The notes under the pieces: model-generated
The model's database searches: none
The model's input: only the letters and a program-made list of their open reading frames with translations
Told to the model about the DNA's origin: nothing
Translations under genes and position numbers: made by a program
Shown here: positions 35,530 through 44,440 of the stretch, one piece after another
How the letters are laid out: the number at the start of each line of letters is the position of its first letter
Position numbering within the stretch: position 1 is the stretch's first letter
Assembly (NCBI RefSeq): GCF_001404515.1
Contig: NZ_CXWE01000001.1
Span: 1 to 64,000 of the forward strand
Source of the DNA: Roseibium album
GTDB lineage: Bacteria > Pseudomonadota > Alphaproteobacteria > Rhizobiales > Stappiaceae
DNA length: 64,000 nt
Direction: 5' to 3'

Positions 35530-36547
35530 ACTTGGTGACAAGATTACGTGCGGTGTCGATCAGCATGGCACCATCCATGCCTTTTTCGTTTGCCTCCGCA
35601 ATCCAGGCTTCAACGAAAGCATCACCGGTGGCCTGAAGCTGTTCAAGTTCTGCTCCGGAGATTTCATGAAATTCTCCACCTGCGTCTTCGGCCAGTTTGC
35701 GGGCAGGCGCCTCAAAGCTGTCCCATAGCTGACCGGCCATCTGTGCCAGCGCCAGCCCTGAATTGTCGTCGATGACCTTTTTCTGCTCATCGGTGAGCGA
35801 CTCGTATTTCGCCTTGTTCATCAGGAACAGGAACGGAGTTGTGTATAGACCACGGTCCCCGGTAACGACGGAGTGCGACTTGGTCAGTTCTTCGAGCTTG
35901 AAAGAAGGCATGATTTCCCAAGGCACCACCATGCCGTCGATCACACCTTTGGACAGCGATGGCGCAACCTGTGGAACCGGCATCCCGACCGGTGTTGCGC
36001 CGAGTTCTCCGAGCATCTGACTGATGACACGGGTCGGACCGCGCATTTTCAAGCCTTCAAGATCCGAGGCCGACTTGATCAGTTTGTCCTTGGTATGGAT
36101 TTTCCCCGGGGCATGCACGAACACTGCCAGGACCTTGTAGTCCTTCAGGTCTTCTGCTCCGACTGTTGTCATGTATTCATGCACGGCCTGCGAGGTCGCC
36201 TCGGCGGAGGCAGGCATGAATGGCAGTTCGAAGGCTTCCAGGTGCGGAAAGCGGCCGGGCGTGTATCCACCCACGGTCCAGACGATGTCGACAACACCTT
36301 CGCGAACCTGATCAACAAGCTGTGGCGGCTTGCCGCCAAGTTGCATCGAGACATACATCTCGACGTCGATTTCTCCGTTTGATTCCTTTTTCACCTTTTC
36401 TGCCCACGGCTTGACGAACTTGGCATTGGAGTTCGCAGGCATCGGCGGGAACGAGTGAAACTTGAGCGTGACGGGCTCGGCATACGCGCTTCCAGCAAGA
36501 CCTGCGCCTAGCAACGCAGCTGCAAGCAACCCTTTGAATTTCAACAT
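35519..36547 (-). CDS. dctP: TRAP transporter solute-binding protein (DctP family)
   Basis: This 342-residue protein has a signal peptide (MLKFKGLLAAALLGAGLAGSAYA) and DctP features LKFHSFPPMPANSNAKFVKP, VDIVWTVGGYTPGRFP, GLKMRGPTRVISQMLGELGA and VVPWEIMPSFKLEEL. It binds a carboxylate in the periplasm. AGGAGG lies before the ATG. With hydroxylase and ring-cleavage genes in the same operon, an aromatic acid or hydroxy acid is a plausible ligand. Confidence 0.9.
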   Translation of the reverse strand: MLKFKGLLAAALLGAGLAGSAYAEPVTLKFHSFPPMPANSNAKFVKPWAEKVKKESNGEIDVEMYVSMQLGGKPPQLVDQVREGVVDIVWTVGGYTPGRFPHLEAFELPFMPASAEATSQAVHEYMTTVGAEDLKDYKVLAVFVHAPGKIHTKDKLIKSASDLEGLKMRGPTRVISQMLGELGATPVGMPVPQVAPSLSKGVIDGMVVPWEIMPSFKLEELTKSHSVVTGDRGLYTTPFLFLMNKAKYESLTDEQKKVIDDNSGLALAQMAGQLWDSFEAPARKLAEDAGGEFHEISGAELEQLQATGDAFVEAWIAEANEKGMDGAMLIDTARNLVTKYDN

Positions 36548-36573
36548 TTGGCTTCTCCTCCTCTGAAGTCAAT

Positions 36574-38244
36574 TTATGCAGTTCTTGGTATCGGACCTGA
36601 CGTCTCTTTTTTTCTGGAAATGTGTTCAGAGACTGATGATTGCGCATGCTCCAGCTGCGGGCTGAGCCGCAAGATCATCTCAGTCAAACTATCGGCCCGG
36701 GAAACCGGTGCAGACGCTGCGACATATCGATCGCGCCGAACAAGAAAGGCATGTCCGACATGGAATTTGTAAGGTTCGGACGCGAAAAACCGGCTTTGAT
36801 CCCTGTAAATCGGGAAGTCCGCCGAAACCGGGTTGGTGCATTCCGGAGTAAGACCAACAATGGAAACGCCAAGTTTCCGGAATTGAGCCCGCGCCGTTTC
36901 GGAAAGGTCGGTGTCCGGCGCCTTGGAATACAGCAGCACAACGGGTCGGTCGGGCAGTACCTCATCCAGCAGATGATGGGTGCGGTCCGGATCGGCAACA
37001 ACTGGCTGCGGGATCATTCGACCCACCACCGAATGTTTGTTCCGGCGAACGCCATGCTGGATCAGCCCCTGTTCAAATCGTGGTTTGGGCTTGTATTTCA
37101 TCTGCGCAAAGTAATCCCGGGCGGGTGGATAAAGCGCGAGTGCGTGAAAACCCGCGCGGATCAACGATCCTTGCAGGCGTGATGCGGGCATCATCACCTG
37201 ACCCATACGCAGTGCCAGCTGAATCAGCGACCAGGCATGAGGCTTGCGTTCGGTTTGGTAACTATCCAGCAGATCGGTCGACCCGGTTGCGTGCAGGGTT
37301 TCGGCAAGCCGCCAGGCCAGACTATGCGCGTCGCGCAGTCCACTGTTCATGCCTTGCCCTGCGAATGGCGGCGTCAGGTGAGCAGCATCTCCTGCGAGAA
37401 AAACGCGCCCTTCACGCCAGCGTTCTGCAATCCGGGCGTGGAACGTATAGACCCTCACTCGCCGGATAGGTTCCTTTGCATCGGGTCCGGTTTCTGCAAG
37501 CAGGCGGCGGACAAAGGTTTCCTCTGTCACCTGCTGCGGATTTTCACCCTTTTGCAGCTTGAATTCGTACCTGCGTACGCCATTCGGGCCGGGCAGGGTG
37601 ATGCTTGGCCGAGAGGGATCGCAATGCACCTCGGTGTGGAAGCATCTGTTTTGCGTGGACAGCAGATCGACGATCAGCCAGGGCTCCTCGAATGTCGTTC
37701 CTTCCATCGGGATGTCCAACGCCTTCCGAATTGCCGACCGGCCGCCGTCGCAGGCCACCATGTAGCTCCCGGTCACTGTTCCGCTTTCTGAATCCGGAAA
37801 AGTGACGGCCGCCTTTACGGCTTCGGATGTCTGAGAAAATCCGGTGACCTCTGTTTCGAAATGCGCGGTGACGTTGTCGTGGCGTTCGAGAGCGGCACGC
37901 AGAATTGCCTCGAACTCGGGCTGTTGGAACGCGTTGCGCTTGTCGAATCCGTATTCCTTGATGAACGGTTTGACCGTTGCAAAAACATTGCCGTTCGGAC
38001 CCTTGTAGATCGACCCGTAACCGCGCGAACAGATTGCACCAACTTCATCGGAAAGCCCTGCGGCCTGCAGTGAGCGCATGGATTCATCATCGATGGACAC
38101 GGCCCGAGGCTCATCAACCGTGCCGGCATTGCGTTCGATGATTGTTGTGCGCACGCCCATCGTACCCAGCAGGTTGGCCAGGAGAAGCCCGGTCGGGCCC
38201 GCTCCCACAATGATCACGTCCGTATCAGAGGCGTTTTTCGGCAC
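36574..38244 (-). CDS. FAD-dependent aromatic hydroxylase (MhpA-like), copy 1
   Basis: This 556-residue class A flavin monooxygenase has FAD-binding DVIIVGAGPTGLLLANLLGT, the DG motif VACDGGRSAIRKALDIPMEG and the second FAD motif RVFLAGDAAHLTPPFAGQGM (GD). The C-terminal thioredoxin-like domain (from about residue 430) is typical of MhpA/phenol hydroxylase-like enzymes. The start is GTG at 38244, overlapping the FAH-family stop by one base (TAGTG). It would hydroxylate a phenolic acid to a catechol-type substrate for the dioxygenase encoded in the same operon. Confidence 0.85.
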   Translation of the reverse strand: MPKNASDTDVIIVGAGPTGLLLANLLGTMGVRTTIIERNAGTVDEPRAVSIDDESMRSLQAAGLSDEVGAICSRGYGSIYKGPNGNVFATVKPFIKEYGFDKRNAFQQPEFEAILRAALERHDNVTAHFETEVTGFSQTSEAVKAAVTFPDSESGTVTGSYMVACDGGRSAIRKALDIPMEGTTFEEPWLIVDLLSTQNRCFHTEVHCDPSRPSITLPGPNGVRRYEFKLQKGENPQQVTEETFVRRLLAETGPDAKEPIRRVRVYTFHARIAERWREGRVFLAGDAAHLTPPFAGQGMNSGLRDAHSLAWRLAETLHATGSTDLLDSYQTERKPHAWSLIQLALRMGQVMMPASRLQGSLIRAGFHALALYPPARDYFAQMKYKPKPRFEQGLIQHGVRRNKHSVVGRMIPQPVVADPDRTHHLLDEVLPDRPVVLLYSKAPDTDLSETARAQFRKLGVSIVGLTPECTNPVSADFPIYRDQSRFFASEPYKFHVGHAFLVRRDRYVAASAPVSRADSLTEMILRLSPQLEHAQSSVSEHISRKKETSGPIPRTA

Positions 38245-39101
38245 TACACGGCATCCTCTCCCATGACCGGGTTTCGCAGAGTGCCGAGGCAGCCAATCTC
38301 TACCTCCACCGTATCGCCGGGGAAGAGGTAGACTGGCGGGGTTCTCTTGTCTCCGACGCCCCCTGGTGTTCCGGACACGATGACGTCTCCCGGGGCCAGC
38401 GGTGTGAAGGTGGAGCAATACGCGATCAGTTGCTCGACCGGGAAAATGAGATCGGAAAGTTTTGCATCCTGCATCACTTCACCATTCAGCCGTGTCTGAA
38501 TGGGCAGCCTGGTATAGTCGCCCACTTCGTCGGTGGTGACCATGTACGGACCGAATGCACCGGTGCCGGGAAACGTCTTGCCCGGAGTGAAAAGAAATGT
38601 ATGCCGTTGCCAGTCCCGCACGGACCCTTCGTTGTAACAGGCGTAACCGGCGACGTGGCCCAAAGCTGTTTCTGCAGGGATGTTGCGTCCGCCCCGGCCC
38701 ATGATCACGGCCATCTCGCCCTCGTAGTCGAATCTTTCGCTCACGCCGGGCTTGATCATCGCCTGCCGGTGACCGACCTGCGAATCTGCATAGCGGGTAA
38801 ACACCGTGGGGTATTCCACATCCGGCCGCCCGGTTTCCTGCTTGTGTTTCTGGTAGTTCAGCCCGATGCAGAGTATTTTCGCAGGATCGGGAATGACCGG
38901 CAGAAAGGTGATGTCCGACCAGCCAAGGTCCGGGTGCCGACCCGATGCATAATCGGCAGCTGCCCCCAGCATTTCGGCGGCGATTGCCTGTCGCAGTGTC
39001 ACCACTTCGCCAGAAAGCCGACCTGTAAGATCAATAACGCCGCCGTCGACAACCACGCCGAAGCCGCTCGATCCTTCACGCAAGAAACTCAAAAATTTCA
39101 T
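38244..39101 (-). CDS. FAH-family hydrolase/isomerase
   Basis: This 285-residue fumarylacetoacetate-hydrolase-family protein has ILCIGLNYQKHKQETGRP, RFDYEGEMAVIMGRGGRNIP (metal-binding E-x-E) and GDVIVSGTPGGVG. In the GY-x-x-x-ND motif the usual Asp is replaced (ACYNEGSVRDWQ). Members act on ring-cleavage products (hydrolase, isomerase or decarboxylase). It is encoded between the dioxygenase and hydroxylase genes, consistent with the third step of a meta-cleavage route. Confidence 0.85.
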   Translation of the reverse strand: MKFLSFLREGSSGFGVVVDGGVIDLTGRLSGEVVTLRQAIAAEMLGAAADYASGRHPDLGWSDITFLPVIPDPAKILCIGLNYQKHKQETGRPDVEYPTVFTRYADSQVGHRQAMIKPGVSERFDYEGEMAVIMGRGGRNIPAETALGHVAGYACYNEGSVRDWQRHTFLFTPGKTFPGTGAFGPYMVTTDEVGDYTRLPIQTRLNGEVMQDAKLSDLIFPVEQLIAYCSTFTPLAPGDVIVSGTPGGVGDKRTPPVYLFPGDTVEVEIGCLGTLRNPVMGEDAV

Positions 39102-39120
39102 CTGTTCCCCGGATCCCCAG

Positions 39121-39960
39121 TTAAGAGCGCAAGATTGCGCGGCCCCATTTGTTCAATGTGCGTGGATGTTGCGGCCAGTCGACAACCTGCCGGTCATAGA
39201 TGACCTCCAGTTCAGCCGAGACCTCGATCCAGTTCCCGTCGGGGTCTTCTATGAAAATGAAAAGGTTGTTTCCGGGACCATGGCGACCCGGGCCCCACAT
39301 CAACTGAATATCGCGGTCGGCAAAGTGGTCGCACCAGTCCCGGATATAGTTCCAGTCACCCGCTTCGTAGGAATGGTGGTCAATCCCGTTTCGATCTGAT
39401 TTGAAACAGGCGATCGTGTGGTGTTCGTGGTTCGAGGTGGTAAACGCCGTTGCAAGATCGCCATCGTCGTGCAACACGCGATCAACCAGTGAAAACCCCA
39501 GTTTTCCGCAATAGAAATCGACGAAGGCGCTCACGTCATTTGAAGCAAATGTAAGATGCTGCGTCGGGCCCTGAATGCCCTTGCGTGCGGTCGTGTCCGG
39601 CTTTGCCAATCCGAAACAGATCAGGTGACCGTTCGGGTCCCGAACCGCAAATGCATCGTCGCCAAAATAGGGTGACGGGCTTTGAAGGATCTCAAGTCCC
39701 TCGCTTCCTGCGCGCGCGCGGAGCGCCGCGAGCCCGTCGGCATTTCGGCATGCCATACCCGCGAAAGAGAGTTTCTTGTCCTCGCCGGCAACAATGATCA
39801 TTCGACGGCCGGGTCCTTCACATCGCCACTCCGCGTCCGAGATCTTTGCAAGGCCCATGTCCATCGCATCCGAATAGAACTCGGCCAGATGGGAAGGGGT
39901 GGAACTTTCAAGTGCCAGATGATGAAGGTAGGCCGCAGCCTGTACTGCTGTTTGAGTCAC
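39121..39960 (-). CDS. Type I extradiol-type (VOC) dioxygenase, copy 1
   Basis: This 279-residue protein has two VOC modules. The C-terminal one has a metal triad: His in TQHLTFASND near 145, His in IDHHSYEAGDWNYIRDW near 205 and Glu in GNWIEVSAELE near 250. This is the pattern of 2,3-dihydroxybiphenyl/catechol 2,3-dioxygenases. The start is GTG with GGGGG upstream. First gene of the operon to the TRAP genes, with the IclR-type palindrome 33 bases upstream. Confidence 0.8.
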   Translation of the reverse strand: MTQTAVQAAAYLHHLALESSTPSHLAEFYSDAMDMGLAKISDAEWRCEGPGRRMIIVAGEDKKLSFAGMACRNADGLAALRARAGSEGLEILQSPSPYFGDDAFAVRDPNGHLICFGLAKPDTTARKGIQGPTQHLTFASNDVSAFVDFYCGKLGFSLVDRVLHDDGDLATAFTTSNHEHHTIACFKSDRNGIDHHSYEAGDWNYIRDWCDHFADRDIQLMWGPGRHGPGNNLFIFIEDPDGNWIEVSAELEVIYDRQVVDWPQHPRTLNKWGRAILRS

Positions 39961-39992
39961 TGATACCCCCGGGAACAGAATTTCCAGGCAGT

Positions 39993-40010
39993 ATTCTCAT
40001 ATTATGATAT
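39993..40010. promoter_or_regulatory. IclR-type palindrome, site 1
   Basis: ATTCTCATATTATGATAT matches ATTCTCAT-N3-ATGAGAAT in its left half and most of its right half. It lies upstream of the dioxygenase-to-TRAP operon. Confidence 0.6.
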
Positions 40011-40089
40011 TTCTGCAAACAAAAAATGCAAATTACTCGTATTTTATGGAAATTCCTCAATTCCTATCTGGACGTACCCGGCACGTTCC

Positions 40090-40848
40090 CTAGGGCTGCA
40101 GCATTCCCTTGTGCGCATCCTCCATGAAGTTTTCGATCAACTTGGCATTGCTGGTCAGCAGCGAAAGAAGCCTGGGTTTGATGCTCTCGTCATAGTCCTT
40201 CGTTGCCAGAATCAGACTGAGTGATGCATTGATTCCCAGAGATTGATTGCGGACCAGTGAGGCCAGCCCGACGGCGCCCTTGTCGAGTTCGCCACTGGTA
40301 ATCGATATCCCGCGCTTTTTGATGTTTTTCAACTCTTCGGTCAGGGATTGGCGTTCTTCCGGGTTTTCCGGCCCCACCGCATCAAAGAGCTGTTCACGCC
40401 GGCGGCCAGGCAATCCTGCCAATATCGCCTTTGACGTTGCACTGAGCAGGATGGGCATGGGACGCCCACGCTTGAAACTCGTTTCCTGCGTGACATCGGA
40501 AGAATGCGCATCTGCGACGCACATCACCCGATTGCCGTAGAGACGTGCCAGAACGGCCGAGCAGGATACACCAGCCTGTTCGACCAGTGTTTCCAGGAAA
40601 ATGGCACCGGAACGGACGAGTGGGTCACTGGCGCGCATGGAATATTCAAATTCCAGAAACGCCGGGCCAAGACGGTAATGGGCCTCGATCGTACTTTCCA
40701 GAAAGCCGGCTGCCACCAGCTCCCGGACGGTTCTGTAAACCGTGCTCTGCGCCCCGCCCAACTCGTGGGCGATGTCGATCGCTGTCCAGGAACTGCGTTG
40801 ATGAATGAAAAGCTTCAGAATGTTGTCGTAGCGATCAAAGCCTGCCAA
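40090..40848 (-). CDS. IclR-family transcriptional regulator (aromatic cluster)
   Basis: This protein of 252 residues has the winged helix DRYDNILKLFIHQRSSWTAI, AHELGGAQSTVYRTVRELVA and a GAF-like effector domain (LEFEYSMRASDPLVRSGAIF, KAILAGLPGRRREQLFDAVG). The start is TTG at 40848, preceded by GAGAG at good spacing; a longer frame to 40932 would place the palindrome at 40,873 inside the coding part. Divergent from the FAD-dehydrogenase gene. It probably binds the palindromes listed here and controls the surrounding catabolic genes. Confidence 0.8.
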   Translation of the reverse strand: MAGFDRYDNILKLFIHQRSSWTAIDIAHELGGAQSTVYRTVRELVAAGFLESTIEAHYRLGPAFLEFEYSMRASDPLVRSGAIFLETLVEQAGVSCSAVLARLYGNRVMCVADAHSSDVTQETSFKRGRPMPILLSATSKAILAGLPGRRREQLFDAVGPENPEERQSLTEELKNIKKRGISITSGELDKGAVGLASLVRNQSLGINASLSLILATKDYDESIKPRLLSLLTSNAKLIENFMEDAHKGMLQP

Positions 40849-40872
40849 TTGGATTCTCTCGATTTCTAAAAG

Positions 40873-40891
40873 ATTCCCATTAAATGAGAAT
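40873..40891. promoter_or_regulatory. IclR-type palindrome, site 2
   Basis: ATTCCCATTAAATGAGAAT is a near-perfect palindrome (one half differs at one base) in the divergent promoter region of the IclR and FAD-dehydrogenase genes. This is the best copy of the motif and suits autoregulation. Confidence 0.7.
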
Positions 40892-40979
40892 TTTGTATTT
40901 GAATTCAGCCAGAATATCACTCTAGTGAGCAAAGCATAAGTTGGCCACTTGGGCTTTGAACCTGAACTGGAAAAATTTC

Positions 40980-42377
40980 ATGTCGAACGAAGCACAACAG
41001 ATCTTGCGGAAGAGGCTCGCGCCAAAAGTACTTGTTACGGATCCAGCGATCCTGGAAACCTATCGGGGAGACTGGATGGTTCCGTCGCTTCCCGGAGCGG
41101 AGCCATTGGGTCTGACACGTCCGGAAAATACGCAGGAAGTGTCCGAAATCCTCAGTCTGTGCAATGAGTTGTCCATACCCGTTGTGCCTCAGGGAGGGCG
41201 CACGGGTCTTGCCGGCGGGGCAGCCCTCTTGCCAGGGTCCGTCGGGATTTCGCTGGAAAACATGTCTCGGGTTGAAACTGTCGATGTCACCGCTGCAACA
41301 ATGACGCTGGAAGCCGGCGTCACGATGAAGGCAGCGCAGCTGGCGGCGGAGGAGGCAGGCCTTCTCTTTCCGCTCGATACCGGATCGCGTGACAGCTGCA
41401 TGATTGGCGGAAACCTCGCAACGAACGCAGGAGGCAACCGTGTTCTCAAATATGGAATGGCGCGTGATCTGGTTCTTGGCCTGGAAGTCGTACTGGCCGA
41501 CGGAACCGTGATGTCCTCGATGAACACGATGCTCAAGAACAACGCCGGGTATGACCTCAAACAGCTTTTTATCGGAAGCGAGGGAACTTTGGGCGTCATC
41601 ACACGTGCAGTGTTGCGCCTTTATGATGCACCGTTGCACAGGGATACAGCCTTGTGCGCGGCTCCGGATTTTGACGCTGTTAGAGAGGTTGTCCGTCGCG
41701 TACGGAAAGCGCTCGGAACAGATCTTTCAGCCTTTGAAGCCATGTGGCCGGAGTTCTATGGATTTGCAACAAATCATGCCTTGAAGCCGCCGCTGGACCA
41801 CGGCCTCGGATACTATCTGCTGATCGAACAGGAGCGACGATCAGATGAGGCCATGCGCTTCGAAGAGATCTTGGCGTATTGCATCGAAGATGGCCTGCTG
41901 GTGGACGTGTTGATCGCGCAGTCCGCTCGCGAAGCGGAGACTTTCTGGGCCATCCGCGATGCTTCCGGCGACCTGCAAACCCGTTTCTGGCCAAATGCGA
42001 ATTTTGATGTCTCCATTCCAATCACCCGGATCGATGGCTTTGTCAGTTCTTTGCGCGGGGGGCTGGAAGCGCGTTGGAGCGATGCGAAGCTGATCGTGTT
42101 CGGTCATGTGGTTGACAGCAACATCCACCTTGCTGTTCAGGTTCGCGAAGACCCGTTTCCCCAGGCCAAGATTGATCTCGTTGTCTATGATTGTGTTGGA
42201 GAATTTGACGGGTCTATCTCGGCTGAACACGGCATAGGAACGCTGAAAACCGGCTATCTAGACCGTTCGCGGAGCCCTGTTGAGATCAACATGATGCAGC
42301 AGATCAAAAAGGTTCTTGATCCTAGCGGTATCCTCAATCCCGGCAAGGTTTTTCCGTTGCCGGGAGCCGTCGCGTGA
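40980..42377 (+). CDS. GlcD-type FAD-linked D-2-hydroxyacid dehydrogenase
   Basis: This 465-residue protein has the PCMH FAD-binding core VVPQGGRTGLAGGAALLPGS, DSCMIGGNLATNAGGNRVLK and the C-terminal metal-binding oxidase part with VFGHVVDSNIHL and SAEHGIGTLK. It starts at the ATG after GGAAAA; an upstream TTG in frame is not needed. Members oxidise D-lactate, D-2-hydroxyglutarate or D-mandelate. Beside benzoylformate decarboxylase, a D-mandelate or hydroxymandelate-type substrate is the natural guess. Confidence 0.8.
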   Translation: MSNEAQQILRKRLAPKVLVTDPAILETYRGDWMVPSLPGAEPLGLTRPENTQEVSEILSLCNELSIPVVPQGGRTGLAGGAALLPGSVGISLENMSRVETVDVTAATMTLEAGVTMKAAQLAAEEAGLLFPLDTGSRDSCMIGGNLATNAGGNRVLKYGMARDLVLGLEVVLADGTVMSSMNTMLKNNAGYDLKQLFIGSEGTLGVITRAVLRLYDAPLHRDTALCAAPDFDAVREVVRRVRKALGTDLSAFEAMWPEFYGFATNHALKPPLDHGLGYYLLIEQERRSDEAMRFEEILAYCIEDGLLVDVLIAQSAREAETFWAIRDASGDLQTRFWPNANFDVSIPITRIDGFVSSLRGGLEARWSDAKLIVFGHVVDSNIHLAVQVREDPFPQAKIDLVVYDCVGEFDGSISAEHGIGTLKTGYLDRSRSPVEINMMQQIKKVLDPSGILNPGKVFPLPGAVA

Positions 42378-42580
42378 TCCCGGCGTCCATCGATGACCTG
42401 CGCGAGTTGTCGCGCCGGCGTATTCCGAAACTGGTTTTCGACTATCTCGACGGGGCAGCGGGCCCGGACTGGGTGATACGGCATTTCAGCAATGATCTGG
42501 ACCGTGCGATGGCGCTGCTTGGGTGCCTGACCTGTGATGACTTGCGGCATGCGGAAGTGTTGGCAGGCCCGGTCCTATGA
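42374..42580 (+). pseudogene. Internally deleted FMN-dependent alpha-hydroxy-acid dehydrogenase (MdlB/LldD-like)
   Basis: Only 68 codons remain. The first part, IDDLRELSRRRIPKLVFDYL-DGAAG, is the N terminus of LldD/mandelate dehydrogenase; the second part, HFSNDLDRAMALLGCLTCDD, is its C terminus. About 300 codons including the FMN and catalytic residues are missing between. The start GTG overlaps the preceding stop (GTGA). A frame-preserving internal deletion seems to have destroyed the enzyme. Confidence 0.75.
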
Positions 42581-44164
42581 TCAGTCCAGGTCATACAGTG
42601 CCTCGATTGTCTGATCGACCCTTGCCTCGATCAGCATTGGGCCCTTCCGCTCAAATGCCTGCACGAGAGCATTTTCCAATGACGCTGTGTCCCGGGCCAC
42701 CTGCGCCGTCATGCCTTGGCTTGTGGCGAGGCAAGCGAAATCGATGCCGTCAATCTCTATCCCCGGCACCTTGTCACTCTGAAACAACTCGCTGAATGCA
42801 CGCATCGCACCGTACCCGCGGTTGTTCAAGATCAGTATCGTGACCGGAAGATCACGCTGCGCGATGGTCCAAAGCGCTTGTGGGGAGTACATCGCCGAAC
42901 CGTCGCCGACGATGGCAACAACACGGCCGAATTTTTCTGAAAGCGCAATGCCCGCCGCTGCCGGGACAGCAAATCCCAACCCGCCGCTGGACATTGCAAA
43001 ATATTCCCGGTGCAAGGTATCGGGGACAAACGTTCTGAAGGCGTTTTTGTGCGACGGAGCTTCCTCCACGAGTGCGGCGTTTTCCGGTAAGAATGCGTTG
43101 AGGGTTTCCAGGACGCAATCGGCACTGAAACGCGAACCGGTCGTGGTCTGCGGGGCCGGTCGGGGTTCTTTTTTCCAGTGCTTTCCGGGTGATGTCTGCT
43201 GCAGCAAAGCCTCGATAGCCAAGCGCGGCGAACACATTGTACTTTGCACGCCGAACGCGCTTGCCACGGCGTCCGGATTATCATCGAACTGAAAGACCGG
43301 GGGCATTTTTCCAAATGCCGAAAGATCACCAGAGACGTGGAACGCGAAGGCGGGAGCGCCAATCACAATGCTGGCATCATGTTTTTTCAACTCTTGAAGC
43401 AAGGGCCTTGGCGCAGCGGGGAGGTGGCCGGCAAACAAGTGGTGTGTTTCATCAAAAACCGACCGGCTCGCCATGGGGGCGGTGTACACTGTTGCGCCAA
43501 GATGTTCGGCCAACTTGATTGCTGCCCGCCTTGCGCCGCTGCGGGCAACACCCGGTCCCAGAACCAGAGACGGATTTTCAGTTCTCGTCAAAGCAGACAC
43601 GACATTTTCAACCGCCTGGACATGCGGTGCATGTTCGTCGCTCCGATGTAGCAGTTGCGGCATATCGGCCGGGCAATTCCAGTCATCCATGGGAATGGAG
43701 ACAAGCACCGGGCCACGCGGATGCTGCATCGCAATCGTGTGAGCTTTCAGCAAGGCGAGAGGCACATCCTGTGGACGTGCCGGCTCGCAGCTCCACTTCA
43801 CATAAGGCTTGGGCAGTTCTGTTGCTTCCATCGAGCCCAGGAAAGGACGCCTGAGCAACAAGTCGCGACTCTGTTGTCCCGCCGTGATGATCATGGGTGT
43901 TTGATTGAGATACGCGGTGTAGATACCACCCATCGCATGGCCGACACCCGCGGCGGAGTGCAGATTTACAAATACTGCTTCACCTGAAGCTTGCGCATAT
44001 CCGTCCGCCATTCCCACGACGGACAGTTCCTGCAGGCCAAGGACATAGTCGAAATCATCTGGCCAGTCCTGAAGAAAGGGGATTTCCGTCGAACCCGGGT
44101 TTCCGAACACTTTCTTCAATCCTAATTCACGCATCAATTCGCGCGAGACATCACGGACGTTCAT
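42581..44164 (-). CDS. mdlC: Benzoylformate decarboxylase (thiamine-diphosphate-dependent)
   Basis: This 527-residue ThDP enzyme matches MdlC rather than acetolactate synthase or pyruvate decarboxylase. It has FGNPGSTEIPF (Ser25, catalytic in MdlC), GLQELSVVGMADGYAQASGE (activating Glu), VNLHSAAGVGHAMGGIY (His near 69), GAPAFAFHVSGD (third catalytic His near 272) and the ThDP motif VAIVGDGSAMYSPQALW with a following N. It decarboxylates phenylglyoxylate or ring-substituted analogues to the benzaldehyde. Convergent with the deleted mdlB remnant; the stop codons abut. A benzaldehyde dehydrogenase is not seen in the window. Confidence 0.85.
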   Translation of the reverse strand: MNVRDVSRELMRELGLKKVFGNPGSTEIPFLQDWPDDFDYVLGLQELSVVGMADGYAQASGEAVFVNLHSAAGVGHAMGGIYTAYLNQTPMIITAGQQSRDLLLRRPFLGSMEATELPKPYVKWSCEPARPQDVPLALLKAHTIAMQHPRGPVLVSIPMDDWNCPADMPQLLHRSDEHAPHVQAVENVVSALTRTENPSLVLGPGVARSGARRAAIKLAEHLGATVYTAPMASRSVFDETHHLFAGHLPAAPRPLLQELKKHDASIVIGAPAFAFHVSGDLSAFGKMPPVFQFDDNPDAVASAFGVQSTMCSPRLAIEALLQQTSPGKHWKKEPRPAPQTTTGSRFSADCVLETLNAFLPENAALVEEAPSHKNAFRTFVPDTLHREYFAMSSGGLGFAVPAAAGIALSEKFGRVVAIVGDGSAMYSPQALWTIAQRDLPVTILILNNRGYGAMRAFSELFQSDKVPGIEIDGIDFACLATSQGMTAQVARDTASLENALVQAFERKGPMLIEARVDQTIEALYDLD

Positions 44165-44320
44165 GTCAGACTTTCTTTCCTTGTTTGGTGCTCTTTCCAG
44201 CCACGCGTCGCTTCATCTCGCGTAAACTTCGGTAGGCGAATTCGAATGGATCCAGCCGCTCCTTTTTGGGCGAATACATCAAGGCAACTACCATTCTCAA
44301 TCAGAGTAAAATGTGACAAA

Positions 44321-44339
44321 ATTCTCATAAAATGGTAAT
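44321..44339. promoter_or_regulatory. IclR-type palindrome, site 3
   Basis: ATTCTCATAAAATGGTAAT lies between the divergent benzoylformate decarboxylase and dioxygenase genes. The left half is identical to the other sites; the right half has two differences from ATGAGAAT. Confidence 0.65.
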
Positions 44340-44440
44340 TTAGTTATTTATAGGCTTGTTTTTTCCTAAAATCTGGCAGAAGAATAAAGAGGCTTTTTGA
44401 ACGTACCGCGCCTTGAAAGCTCTGAAGGGTTGGGAAGAAA

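Noticed and set aside
44293..44310. ATTCTCAATCAGAGTAAA as a fifth IclR site
   Set aside because: Only the left half matches well; the right half and spacing do not.
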